NCBI GenBank assembly: GCA_002337215.1
Contig: DDFO01000022.1
Span: 300,468-347,102 of the forward strand
Direction of reading: 5' to 3'
Source: Phycisphaerales bacterium UBA1926
GTDB taxonomy: Bacteria; Planctomycetota; Phycisphaerae; Phycisphaerales; UBA1924
DNA length: 46,635 nt
The position numbers and the translations under genes were made by a program. This document shows positions 18,762 through 26,820 of this stretch, in pieces. Numbering within the stretch: position 1 is the stretch's first letter; each line of letters begins with the position of its first letter. The notes beneath the pieces were generated by a model. The model worked only from the letters and a program-made list of their open reading frames with translations, was not told where the DNA came from and did not search any database.

Positions 18762-19967
18762 ATGAGCAGCGCCGCCTCGAAGTCATTCCTGTTCCTCGCG
18801 ACCAAGCCCAGCGGCGGACGTTCGCTGGGTGTTCGGAGCGCCCGAAGCGAGCGTGCCCTCGCCGACACCCTCCGCCGCGACCGGCAGGTGCTTCTGCGGA
18901 CCTGGGCGTTGCCCGGCTGGATCAGCACCGATTCTCCCATGAAGACCAAGGACCACATGGTCCTCAACGATCAGCTCGCCCAGCTCCTGAGCCGTGGCGT
19001 GCCGCTCACCGAGTCGCTCGAGGTTGTGGAGTCGGTGATCCGCCCGGAGCAGCGGTCGCGGATCGAGCGGATGCGGGAACTCGTCTCCGGCGGCGCGGGT
19101 TTCGCGGACGCGTGCCGAACGGTGGGGGGCTTCGATATCGTCACGATCGCCGTCTACCGGGCCGCGGAGCGGACCGGCGACCTCGCGGGCGCGGCGGCCC
19201 AGCTCTCGGTGACGGCGAAGCGTCAGCTCAAAATCGCGGGCAAGGCGACGACGCTGATGCTCTATCCAGCGATCGTGCTCTCGATCGGCGTGATTGCGGG
19301 TGTGTTCCTGCTCACGACGATCGTGCCCACGATCGGGGGCACGCTGGCCGAGTCGATGGGCGAGGACAAAATCCCGTTCTTCACGAAGGTCACGATGGCG
19401 GTGGGCATCTTCATGCGCACGCACTGGCTCCCGCTGCTGGCGGGGCTCGCCTTGGTGATCATCGCGGTTGTCCTGGGGCGGCAGGCGGTTGGCCGGCTGA
19501 TCGGCAGGATCTCCCGTGGCGTGCCGATCCTCAAAGACGTCATCCTAACGCAGGAATCCGCGCGATTCTTCACCGTCATGGCGGCTCTGAGCCGCTCGGG
19601 CGTGCCGGTCGCCGACGGGATCGCCGTCGCCGCGAACGCGATCAACCACCCCCGGCTCCGCATGCAGTTCGATCGGCTCCGCGCCAAGCTCGTCGAGGGG
19701 GGCGTGCTGCCCCGGTTGATCGATGACGTGGACGCGCTCCCCGTCGCGACGCGCCGGCTGCTCATCGCGGCCGACCGGGCGGGCGACCTCGACACCGCGT
19801 TCGACAGCCTCGCCGAGGACATGGGCGACGCGCTCGAGGCGCAGACGCAGCGGTTGCTGTCCGCCCTGGAGCCCCTGCTGATCGTGCTGCTGTTCCTGAT
19901 GATCGGGTCGCTCGTGCTCTCGATCATGGTCCCGATGATCACGATGTCCACCCAGATGACCGGGTGA
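18762..19967 (+). CDS. gspF: Type II secretion inner-membrane platform protein GspF
   Basis: A 401-residue protein, the normal GspF/PilC length. The first T2SSF domain begins LNDQLAQLLSRGVPLTESLE (about residues 68-190) and shows the YRAAERTGDLAGAAAQLS motif. A second domain starts near TQESARFFTVMAALSRSGVP and has the matching IAADRAGDLDTAFDSLAEDM. Hydrophobic segments lie near residues 167-190 and 228-246, and at the C-terminus (LLIVLLFLMIGSLVLSIMVP). GspF anchors the assembly platform and contacts the GspE ATPase. There is no gspE beside it. It is the first gene of the operon; 216 bp separate it from gspG. No clear Shine-Dalgarno precedes the ATG. Confidence 0.93.
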   Translation: MSSAASKSFLFLATKPSGGRSLGVRSARSERALADTLRRDRQVLLRTWALPGWISTDSPMKTKDHMVLNDQLAQLLSRGVPLTESLEVVESVIRPEQRSRIERMRELVSGGAGFADACRTVGGFDIVTIAVYRAAERTGDLAGAAAQLSVTAKRQLKIAGKATTLMLYPAIVLSIGVIAGVFLLTTIVPTIGGTLAESMGEDKIPFFTKVTMAVGIFMRTHWLPLLAGLALVIIAVVLGRQAVGRLIGRISRGVPILKDVILTQESARFFTVMAALSRSGVPVADGIAVAANAINHPRLRMQFDRLRAKLVEGGVLPRLIDDVDALPVATRRLLIAADRAGDLDTAFDSLAEDMGDALEAQTQRLLSALEPLLIVLLFLMIGSLVLSIMVPMITMSTQMTG

Positions 19968-20183
19968 GTCCGACAGACAGAAGACCAAGAACTGGAAGCG
20001 TTTCTGAACGACAGCAACCCCTACGATCCGCAGAATTTCCGCAACACTCCCCGCCGCGGGCGGTATGCAATCTTGAGCCTATTCCGGCCGTCGCGTCGAT
20101 CAGACGGTGTCGATTTATCCACGATAAACGCGAAGAATCGATCAGAGAACTGCCCGACGCGTACTCCGTATCAGGAGCCGATC

Positions 20184-20612
20184 ATGAACACGACCAATCG
20201 AACCAACCCCAATCTCACGTTGAACGCCCGAGTCAGCCGGCGCGGCTTTTCGCTGCTCGAGCTGATGCTCGTGCTGGTCATTCTTGGGCTGCTGAGCACC
20301 GTCGCCGCGGTGGCGCTGCTCCCCCAGGCGGAGAAGGCAAAGGTCCGCACGACGAAGACGAGCATGAACGTGATCAAGCAGCAGATCACCGCTTTCCAAC
20401 TCGAGAAGAACCGCGTGCCGGACTCGCTGTTCTCGCTCGTCCCGGAGTACCTCGAGGACAACGGGCTCCAGGACGGATGGAACCGGGATTTCTACTACCA
20501 GCCGACACCCAACGCGAACCGCGCCTATTCGCTGGTCAGCGCCGGCAAGGACGGGCAGTTCGAGACCGACGACGACATCGACGTCTGGACGATGGACATC
20601 GAAACCGAGTGA
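20184..20612 (+). CDS. gspG: Type II secretion major pseudopilin GspG
   Basis: The ATG at 20184 has AGGAG six bases upstream, which settles the start (142 residues). The prepilin signature is RRGFSLLELMLVLVILGLL: cleavage after G21, mature F22, conserved E26 at +5. The C-terminal part has the GspG pattern LQDGWNRDFYYQ and YSLVSAGKDGQFETDDDID, where the acidic end of the family binds calcium. GspG is the main subunit of the pseudopilus. It needs a prepilin peptidase (GspO/PilD), which is not in the window. Confidence 0.94.
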   Translation: MNTTNRTNPNLTLNARVSRRGFSLLELMLVLVILGLLSTVAAVALLPQAEKAKVRTTKTSMNVIKQQITAFQLEKNRVPDSLFSLVPEYLEDNGLQDGWNRDFYYQPTPNANRAYSLVSAGKDGQFETDDDIDVWTMDIETE

Positions 20613-20711
20613 CGATCGCGCGAGGCAATCACCGGCGGCGGTGATCGTTCTCGGTGGGATCCGAGGGAGTTTCGCGTGCTCAGGGGGTCTCGATCAGGGA
20701 GGATCGCGCAC

Positions 20712-21473
20712 ATGCGTGCACCCATCAGACCGACAACTTACCCGAGCGTTCGAGTGGCACGCGGTCTGTCCGGTTCCGACGCGGGCCTGATGGAGGTCCG
20801 CACGCGTGGCGGATCACGCCGAGGCGTGAGTTTTCTCGAGGTCGTCCTCGGCGTCGCCCTGCTGGGCCTCGTCGCCGGCACGCTCTCGGTCACCGTCAGC
20901 GCGGTCGGTGGTTCGTTTCGCAGACAGCAGGATCGACTCGCGGCCGCGGAGATCGCGAGCAGGCTCCTCCTCATGCGGGCCGACGACGAGGATTCGCTGC
21001 CGGGCCCCAACGCCGAGATTCCGTACGGCGAGCGTTCGTTCCGCTGGATGATCGAAGAACGACCCGTGCAGGTGGTGCTTTCCGAGCCGGCCCGTGAGGC
21101 GGCGATGAACGGGACGACCGGCGGCAACACGCTCGATCTCTCGCGCCGGATCGTCGCGGTCACCGTGACGGCATGGCTCTCCGAATTCTCGGGAGGCTCG
21201 GCCGGCTTCAATCCCGATGTCCCGCACTACACACTCACGCGACTGATCGACCCGATCGCGTTCACGACGAGCGATTCCGCGGAAGAACGCCTGAAAGATC
21301 AGGAGAGCATCGAGGACTACATGGCCAACGTGGTCGGCAGCATGTCGTCGGGCGACCTCCCCCTGCCGAGCGGCGGGGGTTCGAGGAGCGGGACGACCCA
21401 GCGGGGCACCCAGCCCGCCGGCGAGCCGCAGCGCGGACGGCCTCAGTCCGAAAGCGGGGGGGGCGGCGGATGA
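20712..21473 (+). CDS. GspI/GspH-like minor pseudopilin
   Basis: The ATG at 20712 is preceded by GGGAGG with nine bases of spacing, giving 253 residues; an in-frame GTG lies at 20676. A long basic leader (37 residues) precedes RRGVSFLEVVLGVALLGLVA: cleavage after G38, mature V39, E43 at +5. The cytoplasmic leader is unusually long. A beta-rich globular part follows, then a low-complexity Gly/Ser/Gln/Arg tail ending in GGGGG. Its place after gspG and before a GspJ-like gene suggests GspH or GspI; I cannot choose between them. The stop overlaps the next start in an ATGA. Confidence 0.78.
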   Translation: MRAPIRPTTYPSVRVARGLSGSDAGLMEVRTRGGSRRGVSFLEVVLGVALLGLVAGTLSVTVSAVGGSFRRQQDRLAAAEIASRLLLMRADDEDSLPGPNAEIPYGERSFRWMIEERPVQVVLSEPAREAAMNGTTGGNTLDLSRRIVAVTVTAWLSEFSGGSAGFNPDVPHYTLTRLIDPIAFTTSDSAEERLKDQESIEDYMANVVGSMSSGDLPLPSGGGSRSGTTQRGTQPAGEPQRGRPQSESGGGGG

Positions 21474-22618
21474 TCCGGCGCACCGTGCCAACACCGCCGC
21501 GTCGAGCAACCCGTGAGCCGAATCGCGGTCGGGGCTTCACCCTGCTCGAGACCATCCTCGCGAGCGTGATCGGCTCGTTCGTGCTGCTCGCCTGCTTCTC
21601 GCTGTTCGTCTCGATGAGCCGGATCGAGGGCTCGATGAACCGCGCGAGCCGGCAGATGGAAGAGCTCGCGCTCACGCAGCAGATTTTCCGCAAGTCGTTC
21701 ATGACGATCGCGCTGATCGGCGAGCAGGCCCTCGAGAGCCGCGTCTCCGAACTCGCCGTCGATGGGATCGTCCCAGAGAGCGAGCGGATGAACATCCCGC
21801 GTTCGCGGCTCATCATCGAGTTCGATCAGGCGCCGTCGATCGCCGCGATGGGCGTGAGTGCCCAACTCGACGGCGTACAGCTCCGCGACCCCGCGGGCTA
21901 CGACGCGGGGCCACAGTTCATCGAGATGGTCCTGCCCGACAAGCCGGTACCCGAGAGCATGCGGCTGTTTGTTCCGCAATGGTCCTCGGGGCCCGCCGAT
22001 GATCTGGTCGAGGCGTTCGATCCGTCAGGCTTCAGCAGACCCGAGGAAGAATCGGGCGTGCGAGGGATCTTCGAGCTCCGCCCCAGCGGGGCCCGCGAGC
22101 GGGTCATGGAGGGCTACGGCGTCGTCCCCGCGACGGGTCTTGAGCCCGTGCCGCTGACGCCCGCCGCCCGCGAAGCACCCGATGGCTGGACGCTTTGGTG
22201 GCGCCCGATGTACGGCGAGGAGTATTGGGCCCGTCAGTCCGGGCTGCCCTTCGACGTGGACAGCAACCCGTCGATGCTTGAGGAGGCCGTGCCGCTGATC
22301 CGCGGCGTGAAATCGATGCGGGTCTTCGCGTTCGCCGCCGAAGAGAACCCGGAGGGGGCCGACCTGCCCCCGATCCGTCAGCGCTGGCCCGCCTACGAGG
22401 CGAGCACCGCCGCGGAACTGCCGGGCTACGTCGAGATCGAGATCGCGACGACGGGGGGAATGGTCGCCAACTGGGTCTTCGAGATGGGCTGGTCGATCAC
22501 CGATGAATCGCTGGGCGAACCCGACGCGGCGCCGACAGGCGATCCTTCGGACGAGAACGACGATCAGACCCCGAGCCAGCAACCCGATGACTCGGGGCGG
22601 GTAGGGGACAGGGCATGA
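21470..22618 (+). CDS. GspJ-like minor pseudopilin
   Basis: A 382-residue protein starting at the ATG of an ATGA overlap with the previous gene. The prepilin motif is RGRGFTLLETILASVIGSF: cleavage after G22, mature F23, E27 at +5. The protein is larger than a typical GspJ (about 200 residues), with a proline- and acid-rich middle and a C-terminal acidic and Gln-rich tail (NDDQTPSQQPDDS). The position between the GspI- and GspK-like genes supports GspJ. GspI, J and K form the pseudopilus tip that starts assembly. It ends in another ATGA overlap. Confidence 0.78.
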   Translation: MIRRTVPTPPRRATREPNRGRGFTLLETILASVIGSFVLLACFSLFVSMSRIEGSMNRASRQMEELALTQQIFRKSFMTIALIGEQALESRVSELAVDGIVPESERMNIPRSRLIIEFDQAPSIAAMGVSAQLDGVQLRDPAGYDAGPQFIEMVLPDKPVPESMRLFVPQWSSGPADDLVEAFDPSGFSRPEEESGVRGIFELRPSGARERVMEGYGVVPATGLEPVPLTPAAREAPDGWTLWWRPMYGEEYWARQSGLPFDVDSNPSMLEEAVPLIRGVKSMRVFAFAAEENPEGADLPPIRQRWPAYEASTAAELPGYVEIEIATTGGMVANWVFEMGWSITDESLGEPDAAPTGDPSDENDDQTPSQQPDDSGRVGDRA

Positions 22619-23541
22619 CCCGCCGCCTGATCAATCACCAGATCACCCAACCGGTCATCCAACCGGTCACCCAACCGGTGAACGGTCGGCATGCCCTCGG
22701 ACCGACCCGCGCGCACGGCTTTGTGCTCCCGGTGGTCATCCTGCTCATTGTCCTCGTCGGTGTTTCGAGTTCGATCATGCTCCAGCGGCACATCGCACGC
22801 TCCAAGACCGTCGAACGCCAGCTCCGGTCCTATCAGGAACATCACGGCTCGCGGAGCATCCAGGCCGTCGTCGAGGCCTGGCTCAAAACACCGACCGCTC
22901 GCCCCCGCGAGATCGGCGAGATGCTCGAAGCCGACGGTCTCGCGTTCACCGTTGATACGGGCGACGGCACGACGATCAACATCCATCTGTTCCCGGGTCA
23001 GGGGACGATGCTCACCCGCGTGACGGGTGTCGCCGAGCAGGACCGCGAGCAGGCGCGCCTTGCTGTGGCGTTGCTCCAGGGGATCGTCCGCGATGAGCTG
23101 GACTACCGGCGACGGACGCGCCCCGTGGGCCCGCTCGGTGTCGATCCGAACAACGCGTCGATCGAGGTGCTGATCGCGATCGTGCGCGCGGTGCTGGGCG
23201 ATTCGCCGGGAGCCTCCCAGTACGAGGGTTTGCTCACCGATGCCGTCCAGCGGGGCGACGCCGTGACGCTGCAGTCGCTCGCGAATTTCGCGACCGAGGC
23301 GAGCATCGAGTCCGACAAGCGGAGCCAGCTCAGCAGATTCCTGACCATCACGCCCGACCTGTGGCGTTTCCGGGTCGACCAGTTCGGCTCGCCGGTCGTC
23401 GGCCGCCCTTTGTTGGGGCAGTACCGGGGTCTACTGCTGCTGGGCAGCACAACAGTCACGAGCGGCAACACGTTCGAGCAGCCCCCGCCGTTCCTGAGCT
23501 GGGAATCGGTCGACCTCGACGACCCGCTGGCGGTAGAGTGA
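22615..23541 (+). CDS. GspK-like minor pseudopilin
   Basis: A 308-residue protein beginning in an ATGA overlap. The N-terminal 34 residues include a tandem repeat (QPVIQPVTQPV), then HGFVLPVVILLIVLVGVSSS, a prepilin-like hydrophobic segment without the usual Glu at +5. GspK proteins lack that Glu, which supports the call. LGVDPNNASIEVLIAIVRA recalls the GspK helix-hairpin-like segment that begins with an N-x-N-A stretch. The region after it is helical, with LLTDAVQRGDAVTLQSLANF. GspK is thought to cap the pseudopilus tip. The next gene starts 63 bp later. Confidence 0.75.
   Translation: MTRRLINHQITQPVIQPVTQPVNGRHALGPTRAHGFVLPVVILLIVLVGVSSSIMLQRHIARSKTVERQLRSYQEHHGSRSIQAVVEAWLKTPTARPREIGEMLEADGLAFTVDTGDGTTINIHLFPGQGTMLTRVTGVAEQDREQARLAVALLQGIVRDELDYRRRTRPVGPLGVDPNNASIEVLIAIVRAVLGDSPGASQYEGLLTDAVQRGDAVTLQSLANFATEASIESDKRSQLSRFLTITPDLWRFRVDQFGSPVVGRPLLGQYRGLLLLGSTTVTSGNTFEQPPPFLSWESVDLDDPLAVE
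22644..22679 (+). repeat. Three 12-bp tandem repeats in the gspK-like leader
   Basis: Three consecutive copies of CACCCAACCGGT, the middle one with a single C-to-T change, encode a repeated (T/I)QPV tetrapeptide. They fall in the cytoplasmic leader, just upstream of the membrane segment, so changes in copy number would keep the frame. Confidence 0.85.
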
Positions 23542-23604
23542 CGCGATACGGTCGAGGTGATGGGTGATAACCGCCCACCCTCTCGGCATCCAACGGAGAC
23601 GGCA

Positions 23605-24441
23605 ATGGCCGAAGACACGATCAGCAAACCAAGAGCGAAACGCATCCGCCTGCTGAGCCAGGTCGCGGCGCTGATCTGCGTCGGTGCCGCCGTCGCGGCG
23701 GTGGTGTTCGGCGTACCCATGCTGCAGGCAACCGAGGCGACCCCGATCGCGTTCACGCAGGTCGAGCAGAAAGCGGGTGAGATCTACACCGGCATCATCG
23801 AACGCCGGGCCGACCAGCAATCGGGCGAGGACAACCCGTTCCCGCCCGATATTAAGATGATCGCCGAAACTCTGGCGCTCGTCTCGAACGCGCCGACAGT
23901 GCAGATCGAAGAAACGACCGCTCCGGCAGGCACCGACGACACAACGTCCACGCCCCCGCCCGTCGCCTCCGCGAAGACGCGCTTCGTGGGAACCGTGGGC
24001 ATCGGCGACCGCCTGATGGCCCTCGTCACCGCGGGTGGGTCGCAGCGAATCCTCGGCGAGGGCGATGAGGCGGTGCTCCCCCTCGCGGACGGCGACTCGG
24101 CCGACCCGCCCACAGTGAGCATCAGGAGTGTCAGCCGCGACGAGGTTGTTCTCGTCGAGAACGGCGCCGAGCGCACGATCAAGAAAGCCGCGAGGACGGG
24201 CTTCGCCGTGAGCACGAGCGTGGCATCTGTGTCGTCACCCTCCGCGGGTGCGAACCCGGAGGGCCCGCGGGAAAGAGCGGCAATCGATGCGAACGAGGTC
24301 AAGCCTGTGAACCCCGACGACTATCGTCGTGACGACGGGACGATCGATTATGAAGCGCTGCGAGAGGCCGCCCGCGAGCGAGCCCGCCAGCGGCAGGATC
24401 TCCGCCGGCAGCGTCGCGAGGAGAACGGCGACGCGAATTGA
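23605..24441 (+). CDS. GspC-like type II secretion linker protein
   Basis: The ATG at 23605 has GGAG six bases upstream, giving 278 residues. A short basic N-terminus precedes one TM segment (about residues 16-39). A proline/threonine-rich linker follows, and then a small beta domain, FVGTVGIGDRLMALVTAGG, with ILGEGDEAVLP, VSIRSVSRDEVVLVENGAER and TIKKA. This resembles the GspC homology-region/PilP-like fold that binds the secretin. The C-terminus is long and charged (REAARERARQRQDLRRQRRE). The position between the pseudopilins and the GspL-like gene fits GspC. Sequence similarity is loose, so treat the name as a working label. Confidence 0.7.
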   Translation: MAEDTISKPRAKRIRLLSQVAALICVGAAVAAVVFGVPMLQATEATPIAFTQVEQKAGEIYTGIIERRADQQSGEDNPFPPDIKMIAETLALVSNAPTVQIEETTAPAGTDDTTSTPPPVASAKTRFVGTVGIGDRLMALVTAGGSQRILGEGDEAVLPLADGDSADPPTVSIRSVSRDEVVLVENGAERTIKKAARTGFAVSTSVASVSSPSAGANPEGPRERAAIDANEVKPVNPDDYRRDDGTIDYEALREAARERARQRQDLRRQRREENGDAN

Positions 24442-24539
24442 TGACGACCGACCCCGGCGGCGCGGGCTCGGCGATACCCTCCCGGGCCGAACGCTTCGGC
24501 GGCGCCGAGAACACAGGCCCAGCACGCGGGTCGAGATGA
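24441..24539 (+). CDS. Possible coupled mini-ORF (32 codons)
   Basis: An ATG overlaps the stop of the GspC-like gene (TGATG) and opens a 32-codon frame starting MTTDPGGAGSAIPSRAERF. Its own stop overlaps another ATG (ATGA at 24536), which opens a 12-codon frame. That frame's stop in turn overlaps the TTG start of the GspL-like gene. About 26 of its 32 codons end in G or C, only mildly supportive in this genome. It could be a translational relay or chance. No family is recognised. Confidence 0.25.
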   Translation: MTTDPGGAGSAIPSRAERFGGAENTGPARGSR

Positions 24540-24570
24540 ACGAGCAAGGCTCGCGAAGGAAGACCGAACG

Positions 24571-26223
24571 TTGAGTGCACGAGTGTGCTACATCCAGAGA
24601 CAGGACCGGGGAGCGATCCTCAGGGGTGTCCGTCTGATCGGACGGTCGAGCGACGAGTCGTGGACCGCGCCCCGCGAGGTCGACCCGATCCAGTCGACCG
24701 CCGCGCGTGACGCTGCGGCGTGGATCGCCGACCACCTTGCATCGCGGTTGGGCGGCAAACAGATCGATCGGCTCTGCCTCGACCTCGACGGCGCGGTGTG
24801 CTCGTGGGTGGACGCCTCCGCGGCCGCGACCGGGACACTGCGGGCCGTCATCGATCGCGACGGCGCGTTCGACGACGGCGACGCGTTCGGCGCGGGGGAA
24901 GAATCTCACGCGGGGCGATTCCCCTCGCTTCCCAACGAACTCGGGTACCAGGCCTTGGGCGTGCCCGCCGGGCAGCCCAAATCCAAGGCAGCGCTCGCGA
25001 AGGGCCGGGCGGCGGTGCTCGCGGTCCCCGAGGTCGCGGCGCGATCCCTGATGGACGGGCTCGACGAAGCGGGCGTGCAGGTCGGCTCCTGCGTGACGCT
25101 CTGGCAGGCGATCGCCGGGGCCTGGGGCCCCGACAACGGCGCCTCGCCCCCGAACGGCTCGGACCGCGTCGTCGCGAGCAGCAGCCCGCTGATCGCCGCG
25201 GTGCTGTGCATCCCGGGAGAGCGCATCGTCTGGGCATGGATCCGGGGCGGCGTCCCGATCGCCGCGGGCGCGTTCCGCACGCGAGCGGGTGCCAAGCCGC
25301 ACGCGTCAACCCGCGACGCGTTCATGCTGGGCGACGGCTCCGATGAGGACACGCACGAAAAACAGGAGCACGATTCAGACGATCAGGCCGAAACGGGCCT
25401 GGGTGGTCGCCTCGCCGCCGAATGGCTCGCGTGGTCCGCCCAGATCGGCGCGTTCCCCTCCCGCGTCACGTGGGTCGGCCCGCTGCGGCAGGGCGAGAGC
25501 AGTGGGCTTGAGCCCTCGCGGATCGCCGAGACCGTCCGCAAGGCCGCGCCGAACGCGTCGGTCGATGTCATCGACGATGAGGACCCGGTGGGGCTCACAC
25601 TCCGCCGCCTCGCCGAGCGGCTCGACGACGGTCCCCGCTCGCTCGAGTCCGCCGATGCCCAGCTGCTCGGGCTCTCCAACCGTCCGGGGCGGGTTCACCG
25701 AGCGATGTATCAGTGGATCGCGATGTTCCTGTTCGCGGCGTCGGTCGCGATCGGTGCCATCGCGTGGTCGCTCTGGCAGGAGCGTGCCGAGTCCAAGCTC
25801 CGCGTGACCGAGGTGCGTGGCAACATTCGTGAGTTGCTCGAGGCCGGGGCGCCGGACCTTGTCAATGAGTCGCCCGACACGCTGCCCCTGAAGCTACGCG
25901 ATCGTTTGGCCAACCTTCAGGGCCCGTCGCCCGTCGACATCCCGCCGCCCAAGCCCGTGCTCAGCGAACTCGAGACACTCGCGTTCGTGCTGGGCACACC
26001 CGCCTACGAGCTCGAGTTCATCGATGTGGGCTCGTTCGCCGTGACCTTCAAGGTCCGTGTGAACGACACGCGTGAGTACGAGAACCTCCAGCAGTCGCTG
26101 ATCAACATCGGCGGGTCGAGTGTCCGCTGGAACTCGATCAACCCCAGGCAGAACCGCAACAAGATCGACGTCAACGGCAGCGGCATCTGGCGCGACGACA
26201 GCACCCCGGAGGGCGACTCATGA
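24571..26223 (+). CDS. GspL-like type II secretion protein
   Basis: A 550-residue protein with a TTG start preceded by AAGGA about ten bases upstream; an in-frame GTG at 24583 is an alternative. The large N-terminal cytoplasmic part has an actin-like (PilM/GspL) layout with AAVLAVPEVAARSLMDGLDE and ERIVWAWIRGGVPIAAG. An acidic insertion (around residues 252-270, DGSDEDTHEKQEHDSDDQAE) is unusual. One TM segment lies at about 380-402, and a periplasmic ferredoxin-like part follows (ELEFIDVGSFAVTFKVRVND). GspL links the ATPase to the periplasmic parts and pairs with GspM, which follows here in an ATGA overlap. The TTG start may keep the level low. Confidence 0.75.
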   Translation: MSARVCYIQRQDRGAILRGVRLIGRSSDESWTAPREVDPIQSTAARDAAAWIADHLASRLGGKQIDRLCLDLDGAVCSWVDASAAATGTLRAVIDRDGAFDDGDAFGAGEESHAGRFPSLPNELGYQALGVPAGQPKSKAALAKGRAAVLAVPEVAARSLMDGLDEAGVQVGSCVTLWQAIAGAWGPDNGASPPNGSDRVVASSSPLIAAVLCIPGERIVWAWIRGGVPIAAGAFRTRAGAKPHASTRDAFMLGDGSDEDTHEKQEHDSDDQAETGLGGRLAAEWLAWSAQIGAFPSRVTWVGPLRQGESSGLEPSRIAETVRKAAPNASVDVIDDEDPVGLTLRRLAERLDDGPRSLESADAQLLGLSNRPGRVHRAMYQWIAMFLFAASVAIGAIAWSLWQERAESKLRVTEVRGNIRELLEAGAPDLVNESPDTLPLKLRDRLANLQGPSPVDIPPPKPVLSELETLAFVLGTPAYELEFIDVGSFAVTFKVRVNDTREYENLQQSLINIGGSSVRWNSINPRQNRNKIDVNGSGIWRDDSTPEGDS

Positions 26224-26798
26224 GCGAGCACGCATCACCGGGCGCTCGCCTCAGCGCCGATGATCGCTATGACCTCGCGGTCGCCGCGGGCGCAGCATCG
26301 CGTCGGAACAAGCCGAGCCACCTCGTGGTCTTCGCGGGCGTGATCTTCGTCATCGCGTGCGGCGTGCTCGGGTTCACCTCGTGCGAGGCGAGCCGGGCGG
26401 ACGACCAGCTCTCCGCGAGAGCATCACAGCTCGCGTCGATCGCCGACATGCTCGCGGAGATCCGCGCGATCCAGCAGGCCGCTGACCCCGAGGCCGAGGC
26501 CGTCTACGAGCCCTATCCCGGCTTCCGCTCGAAAATGGAAGAGGTCGCCAAAGAGATCGGGCTCAGCGAAGAGCTGCAATTCCCCAGGCAGAACCGCCCG
26601 CCGACCGGTCTCCCCGGGGTCGCGCAGGTGACATTTGACTACGAGATCTCCGAGCCCACGCTCGGCCCGCTGCTCGCGTTCGCGGAGGCCGCAACCGAGA
26701 AAATCCCGGGAACGCGGATCGCTTCGATCGATCTCAGACCCCGCGCCGACAACTGGCAGATGAAGATCCGCTTCGAGCGCTGGGAGAGGACCAACTGA
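26220..26798 (+). CDS. GspM/PilO-like type II secretion protein
   Basis: A 192-residue protein beginning in an ATGA overlap with the GspL-like gene. A cytoplasmic N-terminus of about 33 residues precedes one TM segment (HLVVFAGVIFVIACGVLGF). A coiled-coil (SARASQLASIADMLAEIRAI) and a small periplasmic alpha/beta domain (VTFDYEISEPTLGPLLAFAE, GTRIASIDLRPR) follow. That is the GspM/PilO architecture, and the location directly after GspL is the usual one. The stop lies in the first copy of a 15-bp duplication that also carries the next gene's start. Confidence 0.75.
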   Translation: MSEHASPGARLSADDRYDLAVAAGAASRRNKPSHLVVFAGVIFVIACGVLGFTSCEASRADDQLSARASQLASIADMLAEIRAIQQAADPEAEAVYEPYPGFRSKMEEVAKEIGLSEELQFPRQNRPPTGLPGVAQVTFDYEISEPTLGPLLAFAEAATEKIPGTRIASIDLRPRADNWQMKIRFERWERTN

Positions 26799-26820
26799 CC
26801 ATGCCCCAACTGACCATGCC
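26791..26820 (+). repeat. 15-bp direct duplication at the GspM stop / TPR start
   Basis: CCAACTGACCATGCC occurs at 26791-26805 and again, exactly, at 26806-26820. The first copy holds the GspM-like stop (TGA 26796-26798) and an ATG at 26801. The second copy repeats both, with an ATG at 26816 in the same frame as the first. The second TGA is out of that frame, so it does not interrupt the gene. Confidence 0.95.
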
